Shown here one piece after another: positions 1 through 7,867 of a stretch of DNA of 64,000 nucleotides. The notes beneath the pieces were generated by a model, which saw only the letters and a program-made list of their open reading frames with translations, was not told the origin of the DNA and ran no database searches. Position numbers and translations under genes: made by a program. The DNA is taken from contig NZ_QTJV01000009.1 of assembly GCF_003412465.1 (NCBI RefSeq), positions 124,001 to 188,000 on the forward strand, in the 5' to 3' direction. Positions within the stretch are counted from its first letter, which is position 1, and every line of letters starts with the position of its first letter. This DNA comes from Chitinophaga silvisoli. Lineage in GTDB: Bacteria; Bacteroidota; Bacteroidia; Chitinophagales; Chitinophagaceae.

Positions 1-1
1 G

Positions 2-622
2 ATAAATATCTATTCACCTATCAGCGGTTATGTAACGAAGGTAAATGTGAATAGTGGCAAGTTCGTGAATCCGAATGATGTGATGTTCGAGATTGTGAAC
101 GGGGCGGAGCTGCATGTGGAACTGAATGTATTTGAGAAAGATGCCGCCCTGCTGAAAGCGGGGCAGCAGGTAAGGTTCACACTGTCAGGCGATAATACGG
201 AAAGGAAAGCGGTGATTCAGCTGATAGGTCGTGAGATCAAGCCGGATAAAACCATTACGGTGCATGCTATTGCAACAGCTGGCAGCAATGCATTTGTACC
301 GGGGACTTACCTGACAGCACAGATTGAAATCGGGCAGAAGCAGGCCTTGACCCTGCCTGAAAAGGCGGTGGTGGAATACAGTGGAAAGAAGTACATTTTT
401 GTGGCGGCAGGGGGAGCGGACAATGGAGATAAGGGGAAAATAATGACTGAACAGCCGGACAGTGCTACCTATTATTTTGAGATGCAGGAGGTGACGACAG
501 GTGAGGCAGATTCAGGGTATGTACAGGTAGAGTTGCCAGCCAATAAAGATGTGAATGGGCGGATTGTGCTGAATGGGACTTATGACCTGTTGTCGAAGTT
601 GAAGAATAGTGAGGAGGAGTAA
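2..622 (+). CDS. HlyD/RND-type efflux periplasmic adaptor, 5' end missing
   Basis: The frame is open from base 2 and ends at TAA 620-622, so the gene starts before the window. The first residues read INIYSPISGYVTKVNVNSGK, the typical second half of the biotinyl/lipoyl-like domain of membrane-fusion proteins (SPxxGxV). The rest matches the beta-barrel and membrane-proximal domains: a 'VELNVFEKDAALLKAGQQV' type strand pattern and a 'VPGTYLTAQIEI' segment followed by 'LPEKAVVEYSGKKYIFV'. From family knowledge such proteins link an inner-membrane RND or ABC pump to a TolC-like channel, often for metals (CusB/CzcB-like) or drugs. The pump and outer-membrane gene are presumably upstream, outside the window. 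The substrate cannot be told. The AUG at 47 lies inside the domain and is not the start. Confidence 0.85.
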   Translation: MNIYSPISGYVTKVNVNSGKFVNPNDVMFEIVNGAELHVELNVFEKDAALLKAGQQVRFTLSGDNTERKAVIQLIGREIKPDKTITVHAIATAGSNAFVPGTYLTAQIEIGQKQALTLPEKAVVEYSGKKYIFVAAGGADNGDKGKIMTEQPDSATYYFEMQEVTTGEADSGYVQVELPANKDVNGRIVLNGTYDLLSKLKNSEEE

Positions 623-736
623 AAACAGCGTGCAAACATGGTTTCTCCTAACGGGGTTTATCAATACCTGTTTATTACCTGTATCTTGTTTGAGCCAATC
701 CAGAATTACCAAACAGCATGACCACAATCAGCCGCC

Positions 737-794
737 ATTTAAATTTTCTGAACCATCTTCGGACGTTGCCATTCTGGCAAATGAAAATTTAAAT
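737..794. repeat. 12-bp inverted repeat in the symporter leader
   Basis: The 12 bases ATTTAAATTTTC at 737-748 and their exact reverse complement at 783-794 are 34 bases apart and end 11 bases before the symporter start codon. This could be an operator pair or an RNA stem affecting translation. Nothing else in 623-805 looks like a gene or a clear promoter. Confidence 0.35.
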
Positions 795-805
795 ATCAAA
801 CAGCT

Positions 806-2485
806 ATGTTACAATTTGACTGGATTATAGTGCTCCTGTACTTTATACTGGTATCGCTGTACGGTTATTGGATTTATCAACGCAAGAAAAAGGCGGAGGC
901 CAGCTCTGCCGACTTTTTCCTGGCGGAGGGTTCATTGACCTGGTGGGCGATCGGTGCTTCTCTCATCGCTTCCAATATCTCTGCCGAGCAGATGACCGGC
1001 ATGAGTGGTTCTGGCTTTCAACTGGGCTTAGCCATTTCGTCCTATGAATGGATGGCGGCGTTAACCCTCATCATCGTGGCGGTATTCTTTATGCCGGTAT
1101 ACCTGAAGAACAAGATCTTTACGATGCCGCAATACCTGAACCAGCGATATAACGGCAAAGTGGCCATTATCATGGCAGTGTTCTGGCTGCTGTTATATAT
1201 AGTCGTGAACCTTTTATCCATACTGTACCTGGGCGCAGTAGCTATTGCCGGCATTACAGGCTGGAATTTTACCCTCTGTGTTTTCCTGCTGGCCATATTT
1301 TCGGTATTCATTGCGCTGGGAGGTATGAAGGTAGTCGGGTATACTTCGGCCATACAGGTATTTTTCCTGGTGTTGAGTGGCTTTATTGCCCTCTATATCT
1401 CGCTGAATATGATCGGCAATGGCAGTGGTATGGTAAAAGGCTTTACCATCCTGCATGCAGAGGCAAAGGACCACTTCCATATGATCTTTGATAAGAAAAG
1501 TCCTTTTTACGCCGACCTGCCGGGTATCAGCGTTTTAATCGGCGGCATGTGGATCGCCAACCTGAACTACTGGGGCTGTAACCAGTATATTACACAACGT
1601 GCGCTGGGTGCCAGTCTGCCGGTGGCCAGAAAAGGACTCCTGTTCGCAGCGTTTTTGAAAATGCTGATGCCTGTTATCATCGTTGTTCCCGGTATAGCTA
1701 TATATTACCTGTACCAGCACAATATGATAGACAATTCACTGATCAACATTACCAAAAACGGACAGTTGATCGCCGACAGTAACAAAGCCTATCCAGCCCT
1801 GCTGAAACTGTTGCCGGCAGGTGTGAAAGGCGTAACGGTAGCTGCCTTTGCGGCTACGGTGATCGCTTCGCTCGCGGCCAAGGTGAATAGTATCAGCACC
1901 ATTTTCACACTGGATATTTATAAAAAAGTATACAATGCTGAAGCCAGCGAACAAAAACTGGTGAATATCGGTAAAGTAGCTATCATCGTGTCTACCATCA
2001 TTGGTATTATACTTACCCTTCAATTGGGCGACGCGCTGATGGGTGAAGGCAAACAGGGATTCCAGTACATACAGGAATATACAGGGTTTGTTTCACCGGG
2101 TATCTTTGCTATGTTCCTGCTTGGATTTTTCTGGAAGAAGAGTACTTCCAATGCAGCACTGTTTGCCACTATTGGGGGTTTCCTGTTCTCCGTTATCCTC
2201 AAATTCCTGCCAGGTATGGTCAATCTCGAAGCATTGTATGCGATTGGATTTGCGGTGCCTGATGCGCAGGGAGTGTACCAGATACCTTTCCTGGACAGGA
2301 TGACGATCGTATTTGTGTTATGCGTCATTGGCATGATTATCATCAGCATTATCGAAAACAAAAGAGGCGTTCAACCAAACGGCCTGGTGATCGATGCCAA
2401 AATGTTCAGGACATCCACGGGTTTTGCAGTGGGTTCACTGATCATCATTGGACTGCTGGTAGCCTTATATACGGCCTTCTGGTAA
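806..2485 (+). CDS. Sodium/solute symporter (SSS/SLC5 family, vSGLT-like)
   Basis: This 559-residue inner-membrane protein has about 13-14 hydrophobic segments. The N-terminus has the family pattern SADFFLAEGSLTWWAIGASL (helix 1, the region that forms the sodium site with later helices), then ISAEQMTGMSGSGFQLG, and the centre has GGMWIANLNYWGCNQYITQR (about residue 247-266), the signature of SSS sugar transporters. From the family it couples sodium entry to uptake of a sugar or related solute; the close likeness is to vSGLT-type galactose/glucose carriers, but substrate is inferred only. It stands alone on the plus strand between an efflux adaptor gene and a strong terminator, so it is probably a single-gene unit. 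No good ribosome binding site is seen, as usual in this phylum; AUG 806 is the first start after a stop and fits the family N-terminus. Confidence 0.92.
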   Translation: MLQFDWIIVLLYFILVSLYGYWIYQRKKKAEASSADFFLAEGSLTWWAIGASLIASNISAEQMTGMSGSGFQLGLAISSYEWMAALTLIIVAVFFMPVYLKNKIFTMPQYLNQRYNGKVAIIMAVFWLLLYIVVNLLSILYLGAVAIAGITGWNFTLCVFLLAIFSVFIALGGMKVVGYTSAIQVFFLVLSGFIALYISLNMIGNGSGMVKGFTILHAEAKDHFHMIFDKKSPFYADLPGISVLIGGMWIANLNYWGCNQYITQRALGASLPVARKGLLFAAFLKMLMPVIIVVPGIAIYYLYQHNMIDNSLINITKNGQLIADSNKAYPALLKLLPAGVKGVTVAAFAATVIASLAAKVNSISTIFTLDIYKKVYNAEASEQKLVNIGKVAIIVSTIIGIILTLQLGDALMGEGKQGFQYIQEYTGFVSPGIFAMFLLGFFWKKSTSNAALFATIGGFLFSVILKFLPGMVNLEALYAIGFAVPDAQGVYQIPFLDRMTIVFVLCVIGMIIISIIENKRGVQPNGLVIDAKMFRTSTGFAVGSLIIIGLLVALYTAFW

Positions 2486-2510
2486 CAGGTTTTTCAGCAC
2501 CTATTCAAGA

Positions 2511-2545
2511 GCATCCCAAACCCTGAGGGTTTGGGATGCTTTTTT
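2511..2545 (+). terminator. Rho-independent terminator after the symporter
   Basis: A perfect 13-bp stem (GCATCCCAAACCC with its complement), a three-base loop TGA, then six T residues. It begins 25 bases after the symporter stop. Confidence 0.93.
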
Positions 2546-3060
2546 CAGGTAAACCGCTCACTTACGGTCACAAATTGCTTTGAACCTTTCCCATTGTTCT
2601 CTCTTATTCTCTGAAGTAAATCCCGCGCAGCCCTTTCCTTCCTGCCGGTAATATTCATGACATCCCTGGCGGAAATTACGATGCGGTATGGTATGACATT
2701 CTGCGCAATCGGCATATTCTCTGAAGTAAATCCCGCGCAGCCCTTTCCCTCCTGCCGGTAATATTCATGACATCCCTGGCGGAAATTACGATGCGGTATG
2801 GTATGACATTCTGCGCAATCGGCATATTCTCTGAAGTAAATCCCGCGCAGCCCTTTCCCTCCTGCCGGTAATATTCATGACATCCCTGGCGGAAATTACG
2901 ATGCGGTATGGTATGACATTCTGCGCAATCGGCATATTCTCTGAAGTAAATCCCGCGCAGCCCTTTCCCTCCTGCCGGTAATATTCATGACATCCCTGGC
3001 GGAAATTACGATGCGGTATGGTATGACATTCTGCGCAATCGGCATATTTGGAAGCGACAT
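2545..3060 (-). pseudogene. Broken copy of a small HTH-like gene, interrupted by tandem duplication
   Basis: Read on the minus strand from ATG 3060 the protein begins MSLPNMPIAQNVIPYRIVIS and continues with a segment like that of the intact gene at 19716-19943 (…ARDVMNITGRRERAARDLLQRI). After that point the sequence re-enters the same 110-bp segment three more times. As 110 is not a multiple of three, the frame is lost and the first product ends early. The last repeat returns to the ancestral path (RENNGKGSKQFVTVSE) but then diverges and stops at 2545-2547, lacking the C-terminal 18 or so residues of the intact paralogue. The start, promoter-side region and divergent neighbour are still recognisable. 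I infer a degraded copy of the module found whole near 20 kb. Confidence 0.8.
2609..3048. repeat. Four tandem copies of a 110-bp unit
   Basis: The decamer CTGAAGTAAA recurs at 2611, 2721, 2831 and 2941, and GGCATATT recurs at 2711, 2821, 2931 and 3041, giving an exact 110-base period. Copies 2 to 4 look identical; copy 1 differs by a single base seen (CTTCC versus CTCCC). The unit is an internal piece of a small minus-strand gene, not an intergenic satellite. Near-identity of the copies suggests recent amplification by slippage or unequal recombination. Confidence 0.95.
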
Positions 3061-3175
3061 TTTTTGGGATTGAAATGCCGGCGTAGCCTGGTGTGGTGAT
3101 CAAAATATAATGGAATGATCCGGACGGACATGGCGATGAAATTGTCCTTATTAAAGTGAATTAAACGATATCAAA

Positions 3176-3241
3176 ATGGCAAGAGTAGGAGGAATTGTGT
3201 CCTTCAAGGGCAGTATTGGAAATATCACCTTTTATTATTGA
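3176..3241 (+). pseudogene. DUF6266 gene fragment (first 20 codons only)
   Basis: The frame reads MARVGGIVSFKGSIGNITFY, then one more Tyr and TGA at 3239-3241. It matches the first 20 residues of the intact DUF6266 gene at 20071 (MARVGGILPLKGSIGNITFY) with three changes. The about 115 bases upstream also match the divergent intergenic region 19944-20070. The break falls just after the ITFY codons. This is the plus-strand partner of the broken HTH-like gene, so the whole module copy is truncated on both sides. Confidence 0.85.
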
Positions 3242-3338
3242 ATACAAATAAACCAGTAAAAGAATACGATTGTGTAGCAGAAGTAAGAAAAGTTCGGGAA
3301 AAAGGAATTTTCCTTATTTTGCCCGGAAAATTGGATAT

Positions 3339-3560
3339 ATGTTACCTAAAGGAGTGCATATTGAAGGTATACCAGTAGAACTGGAAGCGTTGTTGGCGAC
3401 CGATAAAAAAGCAAAAGATTTTTTTGAAGGCTTGTCCAGGTCCTATAAGCAAGGTTATTGCGATTGGGTAGGATCCGCCAGGCAGGAAGATACGCGGAAA
3501 ACAAGGGCCGCAAAAGCCCTCATCATGTTACAGAACGGCCAAAAAACCTTAAAGACATGA
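3339..3560 (+). CDS. YdeI/OmpD-associated-like small protein
   Basis: This 73-residue soluble protein has the pattern of the C-terminal helical part of YdeI/OmdA-type proteins: residues PVELEALLATDKKAKDFFEG, then LSRSYKQGYCDWVGSARQED and TRKTRAAKALIMLQNGQK. Those proteins are tied to resistance to cationic peptides in enterobacteria, but the molecular role is not settled. I start it at ATG 3339 (MLPKGVH); the frame is open further upstream to 3270 but the added residues do not look like protein. Full-length relatives often carry an N-terminal DUF1905 domain that is absent here. Its TGA overlaps the ATG of the LuxR gene (ATGA at 3557-3560), so the two are probably translated together. Confidence 0.7.
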   Translation: MLPKGVHIEGIPVELEALLATDKKAKDFFEGLSRSYKQGYCDWVGSARQEDTRKTRAAKALIMLQNGQKTLKT

Positions 3561-3985
3561 GAATAAAAGATATTGCCCGGCAACATGGCCCGATAATCAA
3601 GTTTGGCATTTTAACGGGGCTGGCTGTTATATCTTTTGAGTTGATTAACCTCTTTGTGCTCTATCGGCAAATTAAACTGGACTATTACCTGAGCGTTATC
3701 GCTGTCACGTTCCTGATTGCAGGTATCTGGATCAGCAGGGAACGGGTTACAAAAAATGCCCCGAAACCAGTCCAACCCGCACCTGATTACCAGTTAACCG
3801 CCAAAGAACTGGAAGTGTTGGCACTCATAGCCTCGGGTAAAGCCAACAAGGAAATTGCCGCGTCGCTGTATGTTGAAATGAGTACGGTTAAGACACACAT
3901 AAACAATATCTACAATAAATTGTCGGTAAAGAACCGTAAGGAAGCCAAAGACAAGTATTTAGAAATCAACGGGATAACACCTTAA
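3557..3985 (+). CDS. Membrane-anchored LuxR-type transcription regulator
   Basis: The 142-residue protein has two hydrophobic segments near residues 16-34 and 41-59, a short proline-rich linker, then a LuxR-type helix-turn-helix at about 78-135 with YQLTAKELEVLALIASGKAN, KEIAASLYVEMSTVKTHINN and IYNKLSVKNRKEAKDK. The DNA-binding domain would face the cytoplasm. No receiver or ligand-binding domain is present, so the signal probably comes through the membrane segments or a partner. The start at 3557 is chosen because it overlaps the previous stop as ATGA and gives the natural N-terminus; the open frame upstream to 3458 is only a shadow of the preceding gene. The N-terminal sequence (RIKDIARQHGPIIKFGILTG) resembles that of the next gene (PFVKFGLITGLAVG), suggesting a shared membrane module. 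Confidence 0.85.
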   Translation: MRIKDIARQHGPIIKFGILTGLAVISFELINLFVLYRQIKLDYYLSVIAVTFLIAGIWISRERVTKNAPKPVQPAPDYQLTAKELEVLALIASGKANKEIAASLYVEMSTVKTHINNIYNKLSVKNRKEAKDKYLEINGITP

Positions 3986-4055
3986 AAAAGAAAATCCACC
4001 CTTTCTCCACCTGCTTTTGCTTGGTTTTTTACCCTCCCCCCATCATATTTGCTCC

Positions 4056-4577
4056 ATGAAACCATTTGTAAAATTTGGCCTCATTACCGGCCTGGCCGTT
4101 GGTATCTGGAACCTTTCCTGTTTCAGCATTGCCAGCTGGCTTAACAGCAGTTTTTCAATAGGCATCCCTTCGGCAAGGTTAAGAGCGTATTCCGGCCTGT
4201 TTGGGGTAGTTGTGCTACTCGTAGGGATCTATGCGGGCATGAAATCCATTAAGCGGCAAAATGATGGGACTTTGACTTACAAGCAGGCTGTCACCACCGG
4301 CATAGGCATTTCTGTGATTACGGCATTGATAGCCGGTACTTTTGCATTCATCTACTGCACAGTTATCAATCCAGGTTATACTGATTATATGGTCCAGGAT
4401 GCGCAAAAGGCGCTGTTAGCTGCGCATAAATCTCCAGACGAAATCAACCAGCAGCTTGCGCAGGCAAGGAGGCAGTTCTCCACTACTTCACAGGTAATGC
4501 AGGCGCTCATAGGCCAATCTGTTGTTGGCAGCGTGTGTTCCCTCATTATCGGCATATTCACAAAAACAAAGAAATAA
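4056..4577 (+). CDS. DUF4199-family membrane protein
   Basis: The 173-residue protein starts MKPFVKFGLITGLAVGIWNL and has four hydrophobic segments: near 8-30, 45-65, 80-108 and at the C-terminus (residues about 150-168). Between the third and fourth lies a charged stretch with helical character (HKSPDEINQQLAQARRQF). This matches DUF4199, a family common in Bacteroidota with no settled function. I start at ATG 4056 because the 13 residues upstream in frame come from non-coding, C-rich sequence. A CATATTTG box lies just before the start with TTG 20 bases further upstream, a one-mismatch fit to the Bacteroidota promoter, but it would leave almost no leader. It is followed after one base by the next gene, so the two form an operon. 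Confidence 0.8.
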   Translation: MKPFVKFGLITGLAVGIWNLSCFSIASWLNSSFSIGIPSARLRAYSGLFGVVVLLVGIYAGMKSIKRQNDGTLTYKQAVTTGIGISVITALIAGTFAFIYCTVINPGYTDYMVQDAQKALLAAHKSPDEINQQLAQARRQFSTTSQVMQALIGQSVVGSVCSLIIGIFTKTKK

Positions 4578-4578
4578 C

Positions 4579-5004
4579 ATGAAAAGGACTTATTTACTTG
4601 CGGCACTTATGTGCCTGGGCTCTCTTGTGTCTTTTGGTCAATCTGGCAACACCTCAACTGACAAGCAATTCTTGTTAATTTTCCGCTTTAAGTCCAATTT
4701 TACCCCGCCTTCCCAGGATTCCATACAAGCCAATATCAGGCACTGGCAAGAATACATGGGCGATCTCGGCAAGACTGGAAAACCGGTGAGTGGTTTTCGC
4801 CCGTCAAACGAAGGTGAAACCATATCCGGTACTGCAAAAACAGTGCATAAAGGGGTTTATGTAGCGAACAATGAGTTGGTCAGCTCATTTATCATCATTA
4901 AGGCCGCTTCGATGAACGAGGCTGGCGAGATAGCCAAAAAGTGCCCCATTTTTGATTTTGACGGCAGCGTGGAAATCAGGCCTCTCCAGAATACCGCCAA
5001 TTAA
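4579..5004 (+). CDS. Secreted YCII-related protein
   Basis: The 141-residue product begins with a signal peptide (MKRTYLLAALMCLGSLVSFG, cut probably after SFGQ). The mature part reads like a YCII/DGPF dimeric alpha-beta barrel: FLLIFRFKSNF, then a helix with HWQEYMGDLGKTGK, a strand and GTAKTVHKGVYVANNELVSS, then FIIIKAASMNEAGEIAKKCP and a terminal SVEIRPLQ strand. In cytoplasmic relatives a His/Asp pair is thought to be catalytic; here a role outside the cytoplasm is inferred only from the signal peptide. It lies one base after the DUF4199 stop, so co-translation is likely. I start at ATG 4579; the frame upstream is a shadow of the previous gene. Confidence 0.75.
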   Translation: MKRTYLLAALMCLGSLVSFGQSGNTSTDKQFLLIFRFKSNFTPPSQDSIQANIRHWQEYMGDLGKTGKPVSGFRPSNEGETISGTAKTVHKGVYVANNELVSSFIIIKAASMNEAGEIAKKCPIFDFDGSVEIRPLQNTAN

Positions 5005-5018
5005 TTATTCGTGTAAGT

Positions 5019-5270
5019 ATGACAATTGCTTTAATGGATGAAGACGTTAAAATAGTACATAACCTTATCCGCCAAAGGTTCAAATTGAGGCGAAAGGAGT
5101 TGAAACTAAGTATTAGGAAACTAGCTGCGGCAGCAGGGGTAGAATATTCCTTAATAGACGAATTTGAGCGGAAAGGCCGCGATATCCGGTTATCAAGCTT
5201 CATTGCAATCGCATTGGCGCTTCAAATTGATCCATTGCAAGCCGTTAAAGACGAAGGGGCAGACAAATAG
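5019..5270 (+). CDS. XRE-family DNA-binding protein
   Basis: This 83-residue protein is a compact helix-turn-helix of the XRE/Cro type: RQRFKLRRKELKLSIRKLAA, then AAGVEYSLIDEFERKGRDIR and LSSFIAIALALQIDPLQAVK. It fits the HTH_3 pattern of recognition helix followed by 'FERKGRD' and an 'IALAL' helix. AUG 5019 gives MTIALMDEDV; AUG 5037 is an alternative start. It lies 14 bases after the YCII-like gene and may be its operon member. No target is evident, and no terminator with a clear U-tract follows (only a weak CCGGG/CCCGG hairpin at about 5277-5301). Confidence 0.85.
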   Translation: MTIALMDEDVKIVHNLIRQRFKLRRKELKLSIRKLAAAAGVEYSLIDEFERKGRDIRLSSFIAIALALQIDPLQAVKDEGADK

Positions 5271-5378
5271 TAAGGCCGGGGTTTGTCCATCCCGGTGTTG
5301 TTTAACTAAATAGGTATAATGTACCTCAGTAAGTTATGCAACTATATTTTAGTAAGAGGGCTGTTCTATCAGGTGACC

Positions 5379-6791
5379 TCAATGGTCGGGGATAAAGTGA
5401 ACCAGTTTTAAAGCGGCATCCATCGCCTTATCAGCAGGTATTTTTAGATCCGGATTAACACCCTTCCAGTCATTTTTATCCGCGCCGATATTGTAGTAAA
5501 GCTTACTTGAAATGGTAAATACCAGTTGTGTATGTGGCAAATGACTGGTGACAATATCACCATAGCTGACAATTAAGCCCCCTGTCTCCTCTCCTATTAT
5601 TTTTCCCAGTTTATAATGTTTAATGCATTGGGCAAAATCGGCAGCTGATGAAAATGTATAGTAACTGGTAAGTACATATACATTACCGTCAAAACGAAAG
5701 GGTGTATTTTTAAGTGGAATATCTTCATAAACTACTGTATCCAATAACCCCTCTGATTTGTTCAGGAAAATGCTGTCTTCTTTGGTCAGTATTTTGCCAA
5801 TCCTGTGGTCGAGTAATCTTTCTTTTAATAACCTGCTATGTTTTTCGATTACCTTGTCATATTGCCTGAAAGGTGTTTTTGCAAAATATTGTATAAACTC
5901 ATCTCCGATATCGGAATCCCCGCCGCTGTTTTTCCTTATATCAATAATTATATTTTTTATTTCATTTTTCTTAATGACAGTAAAAGCGGAATCAATAAAT
6001 ACATTAAATCTGTCAAGGTCCTCAAAACTGCGAAAGTCGAAGAGAGCCGTTTTTATTTCAGGCAATAGTTTTAAAGTATAATAAACATTTTCAGGCGATG
6101 AGGTGTTGGATACGGAATCACTATAATGTTTCAGGAGTTTTGAAAACTCCTGTTGCGGTATCCCTTTTATAATAATATTATTCTTTTTGTTACCATGCAA
6201 ATAAGAGATCCTATATGTGCCGTTTGTCTTATAAAGGGATTGTAAATAGAAGTCAAAATAGTTGGCACCAAAGTCTGCTCTGAATGCGCGGGTTTCTCCC
6301 GTATTCAGATTAATGATATCATTTACGATTTTGCTGGCAGGTACATTGTTGATACTAACAATTTCAGCACCGTCGGGAAGCTGTTTCGAAAAAGGAAGAG
6401 AATATTGGCTTGAAATGATGTATGGTTTCGATGGAGATAATTTGATTATATACGGAAGAACGCTGGGATTGCTTTGGTTATATAAATGTATAGGTGGTTT
6501 GATGTCTGTATGACCATCTTCAAGTTTGGCTATTAAAGGTTGAATCAAAAGATAAAAATCCACGGTATTCAGAGGATGCTTTAATTGTTTTTTCAATACA
6601 CGCACGTCGTTGTAAAAATCTGCTCTGGAATATTTGTAATAGGGATTAATATGAGTATCTTCAATGGACTTGACCAGTGTATCTATATCATCCCTCATCT
6701 CTGACAGATTAAAAGTTTTCAAGGATTGACTTATAATAAAATTGTTTATGGAGAAGAACAGAAATAGCGTAATCGAAATTGTTTTATTCAT
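5379..6791 (-). CDS. S41-family peptidase, secreted
   Basis: A 470-residue protein with an N-terminal signal peptide (MNKTISITLFLFFSINNF…ISQS). The N-terminal third is helical and holds the 'DIDTLVKSIEDTHINPYYKY' pattern seen in Bacteroidota S41 (C-terminal processing protease, tail-specific) proteases. A PDZ-like segment (DGAEIVSINNVPASKIV) follows. The catalytic part has IIDIRKNSGGDSDIGDEF and VLTSYYTFSSAADFAQ; the Ser in TFSSAADF near residue 383 is the expected nucleophile, and IIGEETGG follows. It probably acts in the periplasm. The gene is divergent from the RiPP cluster with a 462-base gap between them, so a link (for instance leader or product degradation) is only positional. Confidence 0.85.
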   Translation of the reverse strand: MNKTISITLFLFFSINNFIISQSLKTFNLSEMRDDIDTLVKSIEDTHINPYYKYSRADFYNDVRVLKKQLKHPLNTVDFYLLIQPLIAKLEDGHTDIKPPIHLYNQSNPSVLPYIIKLSPSKPYIISSQYSLPFSKQLPDGAEIVSINNVPASKIVNDIINLNTGETRAFRADFGANYFDFYLQSLYKTNGTYRISYLHGNKKNNIIIKGIPQQEFSKLLKHYSDSVSNTSSPENVYYTLKLLPEIKTALFDFRSFEDLDRFNVFIDSAFTVIKKNEIKNIIIDIRKNSGGDSDIGDEFIQYFAKTPFRQYDKVIEKHSRLLKERLLDHRIGKILTKEDSIFLNKSEGLLDTVVYEDIPLKNTPFRFDGNVYVLTSYYTFSSAADFAQCIKHYKLGKIIGEETGGLIVSYGDIVTSHLPHTQLVFTISSKLYYNIGADKNDWKGVNPDLKIPADKAMDAALKLVHFIPDH

Positions 6792-7253
6792 TTGTGATTT
6801 CTTTTAAGATACAGCTGTTTGCTTCCCGGCACATAAGCAGGCATATTTTTAATCAGCCATTATCAGGAAGCAGGCAATATAAAGGTGCAAAAAAAATAAA
6901 AAAAATTACTTGCATATTGTTTATTTCAATTTTCTTTTTTACTTTCATCATATGAACAGAGCGGTTAACTATTTTAAAAGACCCAAACGAATAATTCATT
7001 AAGCCCAACATTGAAATGTTTGTTGAAATTGTTATCCAAATTAGCACGGGGATTCGTTCTTAACCTGTAATATTTTAATAAGTAACCCTTTTCTGTACTA
7101 TCCAGTTATTCAAATAAAAAAGTAATCAATATACCCATGGTAATTTTTCGCTTCAATAGCGATTACATTACTCTTGTTAATTCCAGGTACCCGGAACAAT
7201 ATTAGAATTGTCTATTTCCGCAAACAAACTTGCAGGGAGAAAATCTTCTTATT
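6792..7253. other. AT-rich divergent intergenic region
   Basis: There are 462 bases between the S41 peptidase and the methyltransferase start. The sequence is strongly AT-rich with runs of A and T and no convincing open frame; the 64-codon minus-strand frame at 6853-7047 has no protein-like features. It must contain the promoters for both sides, but I cannot point to a consensus TTTG/TAnnTTTG pair. A purine-rich AGGGAGA at 7234-7240 lies 13 bases before the methyltransferase ATG. Confidence 0.5.
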
Positions 7254-7841
7254 ATGGAATTTAAGATCGATGAAAGAGGTTCATGGATAAGCGACTCGCT
7301 CGAAGGGCATTGCTTTGATCCTTCGTTATGCCGTGCTATCGGTTCTGTTCTGAAGCATGAAGGGGCAAACACTATTGTGGATCTTGGCTGTGGGCCCGGA
7401 TGGTATGTAAGAGGGCTCTGTGATCTGGGATTTGATGCCTGCGGATATGATGGTAATCCCTATACAGCGTCAATTTCTGCTGATATAGTGGAAAACGGAA
7501 GATGTAAGACGCTTGAATTAACAGTTCCGTTTGATCTTCAGGTTAGATATGATTATGTTTTAAGTTTAGAGGTAGGCGAGCATATACCAATTCAGTTTGA
7601 AGATCTTTTTATCGGCAACTTACTTCGTCATTCCAAAAAAGGACTGATTATCAGTTGGGGTATAGTGGGACAAAACGGTACCGGACATGTTAATTGCAGA
7701 GATAATGATTATATCATTGATAAGATGACATCTAAGGGCGCTGTATTGGACTATACTGCCAGTAATTACCTTAGAAACAAGGCATCTTTATCCTGGTTTT
7801 GTAACTCAATAATGGTTTTTAACCTCTCTTCGAAAGATTGA
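7254..7841 (+). CDS. Class I SAM-dependent methyltransferase
   Basis: The 195-residue protein has the SAM-binding motif I at about residues 41-49 (IVDLGCGPGWYV), an acidic residue at the end of strand 2 (GYDGNPYT) and a post-motif 'YDYVLSLEVGEHIP' matching motif II/III of Rossmann-fold methyltransferases. The C-terminal part ends with a strand pair (SLSWFCNSIMVFNL). The target is not known. Position at the head of the peptide cluster suggests it modifies the peptide or a glycan, but a housekeeping role is possible. ATG 7254 is preferred; a TTG further up at 7230 is in frame but has no support. The stop (TGA 7839-7841) is 26 bases before the TonB gene ATG. Confidence 0.8.
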   Translation: MEFKIDERGSWISDSLEGHCFDPSLCRAIGSVLKHEGANTIVDLGCGPGWYVRGLCDLGFDACGYDGNPYTASISADIVENGRCKTLELTVPFDLQVRYDYVLSLEVGEHIPIQFEDLFIGNLLRHSKKGLIISWGIVGQNGTGHVNCRDNDYIIDKMTSKGAVLDYTASNYLRNKASLSWFCNSIMVFNLSSKD

Positions 7842-7867
7842 AAGTTCTTTCATTTCATAAAAGAAAA

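Noticed and set aside
609..830. 73-codon frame between the efflux adaptor and the symporter
   Set aside because: It overlaps the start of the symporter, has no protein-like features or start signal, and covers the inverted repeat.
2609..3048. Possible CRISPR array
   Set aside because: The copies are adjacent with no unique spacers, and the unit is 110 bases and part of a gene.
2786..3103. 105-codon minus-strand frame through the tandem repeats
   Set aside because: It reads the 110-bp unit in three different frames in turn. Only its middle part matches the real gene, so it is a by-product of the repeats.
3458..3556. Longer N-terminus for the LuxR regulator
   Set aside because: The added residues are the YdeI gene read in another frame; the ATGA overlap start at 3557 gives the correct N-terminus.
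5277..5301. Hairpin CCGGG/CCCGG after the XRE gene as a terminator
   Set aside because: The stem is only five bases and there is no clean T run.
6853..7047. 64-codon minus-strand frame in the AT-rich gap
   Set aside because: The composition follows the AT-rich DNA, with no motif and no start signal.
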